Source of the DNA: Salvelinus alpinus
Lineage: Eukaryota; Chordata; Actinopteri; Salmoniformes; Salmonidae
Assembly: GCF_045679555.1 (NCBI RefSeq)
Contig: NC_092098.1
Coordinates: forward strand, 20,924,038 to 20,988,037
Length of the DNA: 64,000 nt
Direction of reading: 5' to 3'
Below, in pieces: positions 49,774 through 61,880 of this stretch. The position numbers were made by a program, and so were the translations under genes. Position 1 is the stretch's first letter, and each line of letters begins with the position of its first letter. The notes beneath the pieces are model-generated. The model was not told where the DNA came from. It saw only the letters and a list, made by a program, of their open reading frames with translations, and searched no databases.

Positions 49774-49870
49774 TATACTACTTTCTTTGACCCTTTATTG
49801 ATCCTAGAAATTAACATGTATCGGCATGCAAATCAAGGCCCGTTGACACAGAGGGTTCATTTCCTTACAG

Positions 49871-50097
49871 GAGGGGTGTCAAACAATCCGTCCCGCGGGT
49901 GGTTTGATTAAAAAATTTAATAAACTCAATATACTTTTAAATGACTAAATTCATACAGTGTCCGGACTGTGTCCAGTTCGCTAATAATCACCGAAATGGA
50001 AGCTTTGAAACTATTAATAGAGGACTATTTTTTTCTAATTGTGACAACGTTCAAGACCGAATGCAGCCCCTGTGGCATAATGAGTTTAACACCCCTG
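49871..50097. mobile_element. Short hAT-like MITE
   Basis: The ends are inverted: GAGGGGTGTCAAAC at the left and GTTTAACACCCCTG at the right. The flanks CCTTACAG (49863..49870) and CCCTACAG (50098..50105) form an 8-bp duplication with one mismatch. The length of 227 bases and lack of coding frame fit a hAT-type MITE. Confidence 0.7.
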
Positions 50098-51342
<1,245 letters not shown>

Positions 51343-51751
51343 GGCTGGGGGTCAAAAGCTCAGTGGATGCAGAGAGGAAAGAACAGAATGTGTGAAGCTA
51401 GAGGTTTAGATTTTGATAACTGAAAATAACTAAATTACTTTTCAGTTCCATTTTCATATCCTATCAAACCACCTATCCTCAGAAGATCTTGGATATTTTG
51501 GAGTGTTATAATCTATTACTGCTCAGTGCTCTATCTATAGAACTAAATACTGATGAACCAAGAGGCCCAAAATGCTACAGAACATTTTCTAACTTATATT
51601 AGGTGTGATGGTGTGCTGAGATAATTACAGTGATTCAATGGCACAGTAACTAAGAGGAGGAGATGAGAAGTATTTGGCCTCTTCAGTATAATATCTACAT
51701 GAAATTGGTAAAGATTCCCTGTAAAGTACTGTAACTGTCAGGGGACAACTA

Positions 51752-52934
51752 CACTATATATACAAAAGTATGTGGACACCCCTTCAAATGAGTGGATTTG
51801 GCTATTTCATTCATTAGTGGATTCGTTGCTAACAGGTGTATAAAATCGAGCACACAGCCATGCAATCTCTGTAGAAAAACATGGGCAGTAGAATGGCCTT
51901 ACAGAAGAGCTCAGTTTCAATGTGGCACCGTCATAGGATGCCACCTTTCCAACAAGTCAGTTCGTCAAATTTCTGCCCTGTTAGAGCTGCCCCGGTCAAC
52001 TGTAAGTGCTGTTATTGTGACGTGGAAACGTCTAGGAGCAGCAACGGCTCAGCCGCGAAGTGGTAGGCCATACAACCTCACAGAACGGTACCACTGATGC
52101 ACATAGCATGTAAAAATCGCCTGTCCTTGGTTGCAACACTAACTACCGAGTTCCAAAATGCATCTGGAAGCAATGTCAGCACAATAACTGTTTGTCGGGA
52201 GCTTCATGAAATGGGTTTCCATGGCCGAGCAGCCGCACACAAGCATAAGATCCCCATCCACAATGTCAAGCGTCGGCTGGAGTGGTGTAAAGCTCGCCGC
52301 CATTGGACTCTGGAGCAGTGGAAACGCGTTCTCTGGAGTGATGAATCACGCTCCACCATCTGCCTGGCCGACAGAAGAATCTGGATTTGACGGATGCCAG
52401 GAGAACCTGCCCCAGTGCATAGTGCCAACTGTAAAGTTTGCTGGAGGAGGAATAATGGTCTGGGGATGTTTCTCATGGTTCGGGCCCCTTAGTTCCACTG
52501 AAGGTAAATCTTAACACTGCAGCATACAATGACATTCTAGACGATTCTGTGCTTCCAACTTTGTGGCAACAGTTTGGGGAAGGCCCTTTCCTGTTTCAGC
52601 ATGACAATGCCCCCGTGCACAAAGCGAGGTCCATACAGAAATGGTTTGTCGAGATCGGTGTGGAAGAACTTGACTGGCCTGCACAGAGCCCTGACCTCAA
52701 CTCCATTGAACACCTTTGGGATGAATTGGAATCCCGACGGCAAGCCAGGCCTAATCGCCCAACATCAGTGCCCGACTTGTGGCTAAATGGAAGCAAGTCC
52801 CTACAGGATGTTCCAAAATCTAGCGGAAAGCCTTCCAAGAAGAGTAGAGGCTGTTATAGCAGCAATGGGGGGACCATGATTTTGGAATGAGATGTTCGAC
52901 GAGCAGGTGTCCACATACTTTTGGTCATGTAGTG
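51752..52934 (+). mobile_element. Tc1-like transposon, most complete copy of its family
   Basis: Flanked by TA (51750, 52935). The ends are CACTATATATACAAAAGTAT and the inverted CACATACTTTTGGTCATGTA. The transposase relics include LLELPRSTVSAVIVTWKRLG (DNA-binding domain; 51792..52097 frame), [10 protein letters not shown] (first Asp), FQHDNAPVHKARSIQKWFVE (second Asp) and NSIEHLWDELES (Glu). Stops, a short deletion near 52480 and frameshifts separate them, so it is dead. It provides the reference for the shorter copy at 41390. Confidence 0.9.
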
Positions 52935-54927
52935 TATAACTGTTGTTCATTATTGTAGCTCTTTTAATTCCCACCCTTTGGTTTTGTGGGAGGTCTTTGT
53001 ATGATTTCTCTTGTAGTCGCTCCAAACAAAAATAAAGGAGCTGAATAAAGATAATAAGAAGAACTCTGAGCAGGCCAGGAGCAGGACAGTACAAAGCCTA
53101 GTAAACAGCCATTGATTTGAGCAGGGCAGGGCTGTTTACTAGGCTTTACCTCACTTCCCCTGACGGACAGGCCTGACAGCAGCTTCTTCAGCAAACTCCT
53201 TTTATTAAAAATGTGATTAATATTTATCCAGCATTAAAGCCTTGCTTAAGACTGAAACTAGACGGATTAGACGATCCCCCAGACAAGGAGTTATGGAAGA
53301 AGGGAAAACCAGCTGAAAGTAATTCTTCTTCTTCAAGCCTTAAAGATTTATCTGAATAATGGATGTATTGTGAACCATGGTTCGATTGTACTGTATGTCC
53401 ACGAGGCTGGAGAAGGAAGGAATTTGAGGAATATCAGTTAATCGTTATTAAAAGCGTTATGCAAATGTCACTGACAGAATTACAGTACATAAAGGTAAAT
53501 GTCTATGCCGTCAATAATTTTGTGGGAGAAGTGATATTTGCATTTTGTTTATCATATGCTCAATGCAAGGTAAGGTTGAAAATAAGATTAATGTCTTGCC
53601 CTTAGGTGTTGCAGAACAACAATGAGTAAAATGTTTGATCCTTACCCCACTTAAAAATGGTTATCAAACCTCTGACCCATGCACCGCTGAACCTTGACCT
53701 ATGTATCAATACAACATGTAATTTAGAAAATTGTCTCTGAGAGACTGTAGAGTATGCTCATCTACTGAGAGGTTGACCTGAGAGGTTAACCAATATTCTG
53801 AGGTATCTGATTGTGAGAGACAGGACATAACTGCCATACCTCTGAAAACATGGACCCTATCAAAATAGAAACGTAAAATCTTTCTGTTATTTTCGTCTGG
53901 AACTTTTGTGATGACCAAGGTCATTAATGGCTGGCAGAACGACTCCTCCCCCTACACAGCTCTAGTGCATTAAACCGGAGGCTCCAGCTTCAAGGGGGGA
54001 GAGGAACACAAAAGCCTCCTGTTATTCCTCTGTGCTGCTGCTTTCACCAGGACCTGTCTTTGCCAAGCCTCTCTGAGTACATGGCTCTACAACGACGGCA
54101 ACAGGGCCCCTTTACAGAAAGACGTCTGACGGACAGTCTGACATTCTGCAGCAGCCCACAATGGCAACATGTACTCACCCTACAATATCAACACCTCCCC
54201 CCTCAATCTCCCTGTGAATCAAAGCCATTTGTCACATATTTGTTAATAATAGAGCGTGCATGAGTCCTCAGCTAAGAGACATTGGTAGTAGGTTATTTAG
54301 CAACCAAAGCTGAGAGAAAAAGCTTTTTTTCTAAAGGAAGAGATGCAACAACTGTCTTCCCTTCTACTAACTCTCTAATGCTTGGAGGCCTTATGGAATA
54401 TACAACAAGTCACCGTTTTTTTGAGTGTGTGTGCCATATTCATGCCCTATGGGTGTTTTGAGTGTGTGTGCCATATTCATGCCCTATTGGTGTTTTGAGT
54501 GTTTTATACAGCAAGGGAGGAGCTACCCAAAAAGATACAGATACAGACAAGAGTCCTCCAGGACCACAGCAGTGGGGTTGGTATCTGCCTGCCTGTGAGA
54601 ATGATAGAGGAGCATTGTGAATGAAACAGGCCCAGCATGGGCAGCTAAAGAGCTCAGCACTCTGCTCTGCTCTAATGTCTGTCTGTCTGTCCCACTAGAG
54701 AGGAAGCTCGGCTCAGACTCTTTCCCTGCAGTCATGAAAGCAATCAAAAGGGGCTGAGCCACCCGTCTCCCGGGGTTGTTACCTTTCTGTTAATTACAGC
54801 ACACTGCCTCCACTCCCTCTGACGCCGAGCAGCGCCGCAGTCACCGCAACGGTGCAGTACTGAGGGAGGGAGGGGGCGCTCTCTGAGGGAATGAATGAGA
54901 GAAAACCAGGCACAATAGCATTTCAAA
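52935..54927. other. Non-coding stretch with a hairpin
   Basis: A perfect 18-bp inverted repeat lies at 53093..53147. A near 40-base direct repeat (GAGTGTGTGTGCCATATTCA and following) occurs twice at 54423 and 54460. No gene is recognised. Confidence 0.45.
53093..53147. repeat. Perfect 18-bp inverted repeat, 19-base loop
   Basis: The arm AAAGCCTAGTAAACAGCC (53093..53110) is exactly complementary to 53130..53147. The loop is ATTGATTTGAGCAGGGCAG. The arms show no relation to a transposon terminus that I know. Confidence 0.9.
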
Positions 54928-55125
54928 ACAAATCAAATTGTATTTGTCACATGGGCCGAATACAACAGGTATAGATAGACCTTACCGTGAAATGCTTACT
55001 TACAAGCCCTTAACCAACAATGCAGAATAAGAAAATGCTAAATAAACGAAATGTACAAAATAGTAACACAATAAAATAACGAGGCTATATACAGGGGGTA
55101 CTGGCAGCGAGTCAATGTGCAAGGG
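54928..55125 (-). repeat. Abundant salmonid interspersed repeat fragment
   Basis: The sequence CAAATCAAATTGTATTTGTC, CACATGGGCCGAATACAACA, GTGAAATGCTTACTTACAAG and CCCTTAACCAACAATGCAG is one I recognise from many salmonid loci. Its class is not clear from sequence; the strand given is arbitrary. Confidence 0.65.
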
Positions 55126-56416
55126 TACTTGCCCATTATTCAACAGGTTAAATCGTATGAAAACATGTCTGTTCATGTTCTGTATAGCCATTTTAACAGG
55201 GGTGAAAATCAGGTTGATAGCATACATACCGGGTCCTATATAGAAGACTGAAATGTGTTAAATCAGTGTGACATCTGCCCAGGTATTGGTACAACCCTTC
55301 ACCCAACCTCCCAGGCAGCCTCACTCCTCCCCCTCTGGCACTACTTTCAGACAAACACAATGCAGTGCTGTGTGCAGCCCAGCCTTCAGAAACCTGCTCT
55401 CTCTTTGGCTGAGAACCTTGGGCTGCTGAAGTAAGGAAGACAAAACCCATAGAACGGTGGGACAGAGGATACATTAAGAGGATTGTTGTTGTCTCACCCT
55501 GAACATGCCTCCTCAATCACATGAGGAGAGATGGGATGGGAGGACCAGGAAAGGAAAGAGGAATTGATGCATGGGAAAATGACCAGCATATTTCTTCAAA
55601 ATGACTTTGAAACCTTATTGCATCAATGGAGCGACCTGGGGCAACACAACCCCTTGGGACAGTAAAGGAAACGTACTAGGTCTGGCACTGGGATGGGTAG
55701 CCTTTAGCAGGAACCATGCTTGAGTTGATATACAGACCTGATCAAATTAAAGGATGTTCAGGGCCTATTAATGGGGATCCTCTGGGCTAAATGAACAGGG
55801 TTAGTTTGGTCCTCTTATCTGACGTATTTTCCAAAACACGAAACCAATGAATTAACCTTCAATTTGAAATGAACACTTGTGCATAATTAAGCCTGATAAA
55901 CAATTCCCCAGCCATTTCACAAAGGAATGTTGTTGAGTTAAAGAGAGTAGGAGACCTTTATCCAGGCATTATTCTGGAAAGAGGGTGAATCATCTAGTTG
56001 AGCTCTCTCCCCTCAATCCAGCAGAGAGCTTGATATATGTTATTGCCATACATGTGAGAAGTAGGATATATGAAACCTTACAATGATAATAATACTATAA
56101 TAACAATGAATGAATTTGTGTGTCATTTTTGTACACAAAGAGAGTATATTTCTGAGTGTGGCGGGTCTGCCCTTATGTCACATACATATGTGAACTGAAA
56201 TTGAACACAGCATCTAACCACAGGGGAAGATGAAAAGCTTGGAACTCAATGCTGAAAATAAATGAATCTGGGAGCACAGAGCAATGGTCGATTTCATGCC
56301 AAGGGGAGCACATTATTCAGTGAAATGTTCAAGTTTAAGCACCTTGTTTACTGAACTAAGCACTGCCAAATACCGCAAAGGTTGTCCACGACCTGGACTG
56401 ACAATTCTCATATTGC

Positions 56417-56420
<4 letters not shown>
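55126..56420. other. Non-coding stretch, nothing recognised
   Basis: No gene, RNA or named repeat was found between the interspersed repeat and the second GT microsatellite. Confidence 0.4.

Positions 56421-56496
<76 letters not shown>
56421..56496 (+). repeat. (GT)n microsatellite, 38 units
   Basis: An uninterrupted GT run of 76 bases. Open frames through it are artefacts. Confidence 0.98.
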
Positions 56497-56499
<3 letters not shown>

Positions 56500-56912
56500 G
56501 GGGGATGGGATGTGGGGTGCAGTTTGCAGGTGCTCTAATGCTCCAATGTAGGGTATCACTTTTAAACCATAACATTTAAGGAATGATGCCTCTGAATGCA
56601 TTTTATAACAATTGATGTCCCTCTCAGTTTAAAAGTGAAGTAACTGTAATACATTAAATAGATTGTTAAAATACACATTCCCCAACAGATGAATGTTGAT
56701 CTAATGTGATACATGAAATACCCGCCCCCTTTTATTTCGAATGCAGCCATATGAAGAAATCGCAGGCTACGTTGTATATTCTTCATGCAAGTGTTGCCCT
56801 GAACTGAAAAAACATATTCGTTACTGTACAACATTTAACTTACCTCTATATTCACACGGGCTGCGCTTTTCCCGTCGCCAGCATTTCAATTACACAGTTG
56901 TTTATTTGACAG

Positions 56913-56987
56913 ATGGAAACTGTATCTTCTCCTCAATGCAGCAACCTCACCATGTTTTTCCCAAGCCCGGACTCCCTGTATCAGCAG
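56913..56987 (+). other. Possible unrecognised coding exon
   Basis: After an acceptor-like GTTGTTTATTTGACAG an ATG opens the frame METVSSPQCSNLTMFFPSPD, continuing SLYQQ to a donor-like CAG|GTGGAC at 56988 and, if unspliced, VDAPPYDGDSAPRSPYH. The composition (Ser, Pro, acidic, few repeats) looks more protein-like than its surroundings, and GC content rises here. A second strong acceptor (TTTTTTTTCCCCCAG) precedes 57226. I recognise no protein family, so this is only a candidate. Confidence 0.22.
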
Positions 56988-57539
56988 GTGGACGCGCCTC
57001 CCTATGATGGAGACAGCGCGCCTCGGTCCCCCTACCACTCCATTTTATTCTACAGTCTTCTTTGTAATCCAGGAAATGAACAAAATATCTTGACCATTCC
57101 ATGTGTCATGTGTAGGTCATGTTTTATAAAGCGCCATAGTCATGTTCATTTCCTATTAGGCTCCCTGGATTCATGTATACCGATACTGGATGCTGCTATT
57201 GTTATGCCATATTTTTTTTCCCCCAGATGCACCCTGTCCCTGACAACGACGGCAGGCTCGTGTCAGTTTGCTCCCCCTCTTTTGCGACCTGCCATAAAGA
57301 GCGCGCCCACAAATTCCACTCGTGACCGCGCTTCTCCGTCGTTGACGCGCCCAGTTTAACGGTGCAGTTTGGTTCTCAAGGAAAATAGCTATTGCAATGT
57401 CCTCACACGCGTTGAAACGTTAAATGACAAGCAGAGCTCTCTTCTCTTAAAATGTATATTTAGCTAAAACTGGAACCTAGTTTTTGGGCTTTATAAATTG
57501 GATGGATTATATTTATTATAGCTTTACCATTCTTCCTAA

Positions 57540-58130
57540 CATGAAAAGCATGATTGCAGCCTGCAATTCGGGGCGTTCCTGCATGTGCACCCTACCTCGA
57601 GCATCCCATTGGTTCCTGCATGAATGCCGCCCCTCGAGCACACGATTCATGCCTGTGTGACACTTTTGATATTCTGGATTTCCACTAATTGTCTGTGCAA
57701 TAAAAATATGTGTCAAAGGGGAAATAAAAGTATTATCTGAGTTTTTTGGGTGCAAAGGACACTATTTCTAGCTAGCACACAGTGTCTTTCGCTACCGCCT
57801 GCCGAACGCCTGCCCTCACCGTCATTAACAGAACTGCTGGAAAGCAGTGCACAACAGACAGGGGCGAAGACACTGCCTTACCGGTGTCCTAGCTAGCTAC
57901 CGTTGTCACCCCCGCCTCTTCTTCTGTGGGGTTTATCGGCGGTTGGCATCCAACTTTATGGTGCATTGCCTACTGTACTGAAGTGGCCCCACCTCCCGCC
58001 TGTGTACCACAGTCCTAGCTTAAAAATGGACCAATTGAAGTATAAAAAGAGGGGTTCCTGCAGATGCAGAAATGCCCACATGCAGCAACGCCACGAATTG
58101 CGGGCTGCAATTGCACCCTTTTTTCCGGGT
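57540..58130 (-). repeat. Second copy of the 6615 repeat family, with CGGCAGG motifs
   Basis: On the minus strand 58110..58025 reads ATTTCTGCATCTGCAGGAAC and CCCCTCTTTTTATACTTCAA, matching 6650..6700, and 57975..57905 contains ATGCCAACCGCCGATAAACC and CCACAGAAGAAGAGG, matching 6770..6820. The part 57760..57905 (CTAGCTAGCACACAGTGTCT, GGGGCGAAGACACTG) matches the repeats at 11150..11470. No coding frame. Confidence 0.55.
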
Positions 58131-58931
58131 GCAACTCCAGTCCTAGAGGGCCAGAGTCTGACAGTCATGGGACAACAGTTGTCTGTACAATTAAATCCAA
58201 GGTGAAACCAAAATAACCTGGGCTGGACACCTTCAAGGAGCTGGGCATGTGATATAGAGATATCCAACCTTGTAAGAGAATGGAATTTGGGGATAAATAT
58301 AAATTGCAGGTGAGCTCTTTTTGTTCAGTGCTATATTCTTATTCACTCTCTGAGAATATGCTGCTCCTAAATCATCCAAGGCAGGGCTGTCTTGGCATGG
58401 ATTCATTCTAGTTAAAGGTACGGAGACAGGCTGATTTAACTACTCCTATTCTCAAATCAAAAGAGATGCAGGAAAATCTGGCAAATCGTGGATGTGATCA
58501 TTTTCATCTTTAAGTTCTTCTTCAACTCAGACGATAATCATTGTCGACCACCTAGACCTGCAATTATGATTACGTTTTGGAGAGGCTGCAGGATCGAGTT
58601 AAGTGAACAAAGTGTTTTTCATTTGTCACATAAGAGCACTCCATACTAATCTAGCTACTAACCCTTCCTCTAGCTACCAACTTTTCATTTGAGCAGCCTT
58701 TTTCCCAGGTATCCTTGAGATTTGACATGAATGCACCTGAGCTTTCCTCATCAATGGTGCCTGACTCACTATAACCACATGATACATATTTTCTAGAAAT
58801 AACACCAAGAGAACTGAACTGGCAGTTCTGATAACCTGCAGTGGCATAGTTTGAGGAGAAAAACATATTGTGCAGATAATGACATATCCCTTGTATCCCA
58901 TTTTTAGACATGATTACAATACGTTAATATT
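58131..58931. other. Non-coding stretch, nothing recognised
   Basis: No supported gene or repeat. Confidence 0.4.
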
Positions 58932-59388
58932 CACTGAGTATACCAAACATTAGGAACACCTTCCTAATATTGAGTTGCACCCCCCCCCCCCCTTTTTGCC
59001 CGGCGGGGCATGGACTCTACAAGGTGTCAAAAGCGTTCCACAGGGATGCTGGCCCATGTTGACTCCCACAGTTGTGTCAAGTTGGCGGGATGTTCTTTGG
59101 GTGGTGGACCATTCTTGATACACACGGTAAACTGTTAAGTGTGAAAAACCCAGCAGTGTTGCAATTCTTGGCACAAACCGGTGTGCCTATCACATACCCC
59201 TTTCAAAGGCACTTAAATATTTTTTCTTGCCCATTCCCCCTCAATGGCACACACACAATCCATGTCTCAAATGTCTCAAGGCTTAAAAATCCTTCTCTCC
59301 CCTTCATCTACACACTGATTGAAGTGGATTTAACAAGTGACATCAATAAGGGATCATCGCTTTCACCTTGATTCACCTGGTCCGTCTG
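58932..59388. mobile_element. Decayed MITE copy (family of 29847)
   Basis: It starts CACTGAGTATACCAAACATT and follows the same interior as the nexmif-intron copy (CCTTCCTAATATTGAGTTGC, TTCTTGATACACACGGTAAA, GTGGATTTAACAAGTGACAT). The right terminal repeat is lost after GATTCACCTGGTCCGTCTG. An inserted C run lies at 58981..58992. Confidence 0.75.
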
Positions 59389-59414
59389 TCAGTATATGTA
59401 CAGCAGTAGTTATA

Positions 59415-59530
59415 TATACTGAACCAAAATATAAACGCAACATGTAAAGTGTTGGTCTAATGTTTTATGAGCTGAAATAAAAGATCCCCGAAATGTTCCA
59501 TATGCACAGCAAAAGCTTATTTCTCTCAAT
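59415..59530. mobile_element. Fragment of the 2239-type Tc1 MITE
   Basis: It begins ACTGAACCAAAATATAAACG and continues CAACATGTAAAGTGTTGGTC, TTTATGAGCTGAAATAAAAG and AAGCTTATTTCTCTCAATAC, the left part of the family. It breaks off without a right terminus. Confidence 0.7.
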
Positions 59531-60312
59531 ACTTTTGGAGCTCACATACAGTAAGGTAAAACATTTAATTGACTTGAGGGTTAATAAAGACTCAATTCTG
59601 ACTGTTGACAGAGAGACCTGAATTTCAGTTTGAAATCAATCATCGCTGAAATTGTATTAATTAATGTCATAATTCATTTTAGTTGTATGCTGCATAGCTT
59701 AGACACTGATATAATCAGTCTATTTTGTCTGAGTAGGATACTCCTTATGAGATATCTTATGAGAGATATGGATAACAAGAAGGTCTAGCAGAACAGAAGC
59801 AAGCCCTGCTGGCAGACTGGGAATTTGGGGTTATGGTCAACCTGCCCACTAACCTTCTCCATATTTAATTTACTGAAAAGCACCACTCAAACATCTGCTA
59901 TATTCTCTACCCCAGATGCTGCAGGTGCTCTTGTTATATCATGCCCTGTGTAGTGGCCTATCCCTGTTGGGAACTTTGTTTAATACTGCCATACTGTTGT
60001 TATGATACTGTTTTGCCCAACTAAGTGTTGGTTCTCCCTTCCTCATTATCCCACAGAGTTACACAGACTGTGAGTGGGCGGCTGGCCCTTTACAGTGGCA
60101 GCTTTAAACTGGGTCTTTAAACCTGCTCAGCACTGGGATGGGGGCACAACAAAGCCTTCACTGAGGGAGCAGTCGCTTCTGAGATTACAGATGCAGAGGG
60201 AGAAAGGAATTAATGAGCAAGTAAAAATGTATCCTTGTATCTCAGCGATTACACATTTTTGATTGTCTATCGATTCATATAATGACTGACAACAATAATC
60301 TCATATTATATA
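59531..60312. other. Non-coding stretch, nothing recognised
   Basis: No supported gene or repeat between the MITE fragment and the Tc1 copy. Confidence 0.4.
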
Positions 60313-61744
60313 CAGTGCCTTACAAATGTATTCACCCCCCGTTTTTCAAATTTTGTTGCATTACAACTGTAATTTAAATAGATTTTTATTTGGATTTCAT
60401 GTAATGGACATACACAAAATAGTTCAAATTGGTGAAGTGAAATGAAAAAAAGTTATTTAAAAAAAAAAACGGAAAGGTGATGTGTGCATATGTATTCACC
60501 CCTTTGCTATGAAGCCCCTAAATAAGATCTGGTGCAACCAATTACCTTCAGAAGTCACATAATTAGTTAAATAAAGTCCACCCGTGTGCAATCTAAGTGT
60601 CACATGATCTGTCAATTGATCTCAGTATATATACACCTGTTCTGAAAGGCCCCAGAGTCTGCAACACCACTAAGCAAGGGGCACCACCAAGCAAGCGGGC
60701 ACTATGAAGACCAAGGAGCTCTCCAAACAGTTGGAGAAGTTGTGGAGAAGTACAGATCAGGGTTGGGTTATAAAAAAATATACGAAACTTTGAACATCCC
60801 ACGGAGCACCATTAAATCCATTATTTCAAAATGGAAAGAATATGGCACCACAACAAACCTGCCAAGAGAGGGCCGCCCAAAAAAACTCACGGTCCGGGCA
60901 AGGAGGCCATTAATCAGAGGCAACAAAGAGATCAAAGATAACCCTGAAGGAGCTGCAAAGCTCCACAGCGGAGATTGGAGTATCTCTCCAAAGGACCACT
61001 TTAAGCTGTACACTCCACAGAGCTGGGCTTTACGGAAGAGTGGCCAGAAAAAACACCTCTCATCACCCCGAGAACACCATCCCCACAGTGAAGCATGATG
61101 GTGGCAGCATCATGCTGTGGGGATGTTTTTCATCAGCAGGGACTGGGAAACTGGTCAGAATTTAAGGAATGATAGATACAGGGAAATTCTTGAGGGAAAC
61201 CTGTTTCAGTCTTCCAGAGATTTGAGACTGGGATGGAGGTTCACCTTTCAGCAGGACAATGACTCTAAGCATACTGCTAAATCAACACGTGAGTGGTTTA
61301 AGGGAAAACATTTAAATGTCTTGGAATGGCCTAGTCAAAGCCCAGAACTCAATCCAATTGAGAATCTGTGGTATGACTTCAAGATTGCTGTACACCAGCG
61401 GAACCCATCCAACTTGAAGGAGCTCAAGCAGTTTTGCCTTGAAGAATGGGCAAAGATCCCAGTGGCTAGATGTGCCAAGCTTATAGAGACATACCCCAAG
61501 AGACTTGCAGCTATAATTGCTCAAGAAAATTGCTCAAGAAAGTATTGAATTTGCTCAAGTTTTCTGTTTTATTGTCTTATTTGTTGTTTGTTTCACAATA
61601 AAATATATTTTGCATCTTCAAAGTGATATGCATGTTGTGTAAAACAAATGATACAAACCTCCAAAAAATCTATTTTAATTCCAGGTCGTAAGGCAACAAA
61701 ATAGGAAAAATGCCAAGAGGGGTGAATACTTTCGCAAGCCACTG
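60313..61744 (+). mobile_element. Tc1-like transposon lacking the first catalytic Asp
   Basis: Flanked by TA at 60311 and 61745; ends CAGTGCCTTACAAATGTATT and the inverted AATACTTTCGCAAGCCACTG. The transposase start is near 60703 (MKTKELSKQL after one shift), with EKYRSGLGYKKIYETLNIPR and STIKSIISKWKEYGTTTNLP as DNA-binding domain. A deletion and shift follow, removing the first Asp. The frame 61117..61548 has FTFQQDNDSKHTAKS (second Asp) and NPIENLWYD (Glu). The last residues IIAQENCSRKY include a short local duplication of GCTCAAGAAA. Inactive. Confidence 0.87.
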
Positions 61745-61880
61745 TATCATCACAGCGAATGTCTTATTACGTCAACGTTTATGCCCCTTTGTACAAACCC
61801 AAACAATTCAGGTCCCATTTCCCTGAGGTTATGTCTTGTGCAAATTCATATAAGCAACATCCACTTATTGTTTAATACAT

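Noticed and set aside
57016..57359. Downstream extension of the 56913 frame as one long protein
   Set aside because: It runs through an apparent polypyrimidine tract and acceptor at about 57210..57225, so it is probably not continuous coding sequence.
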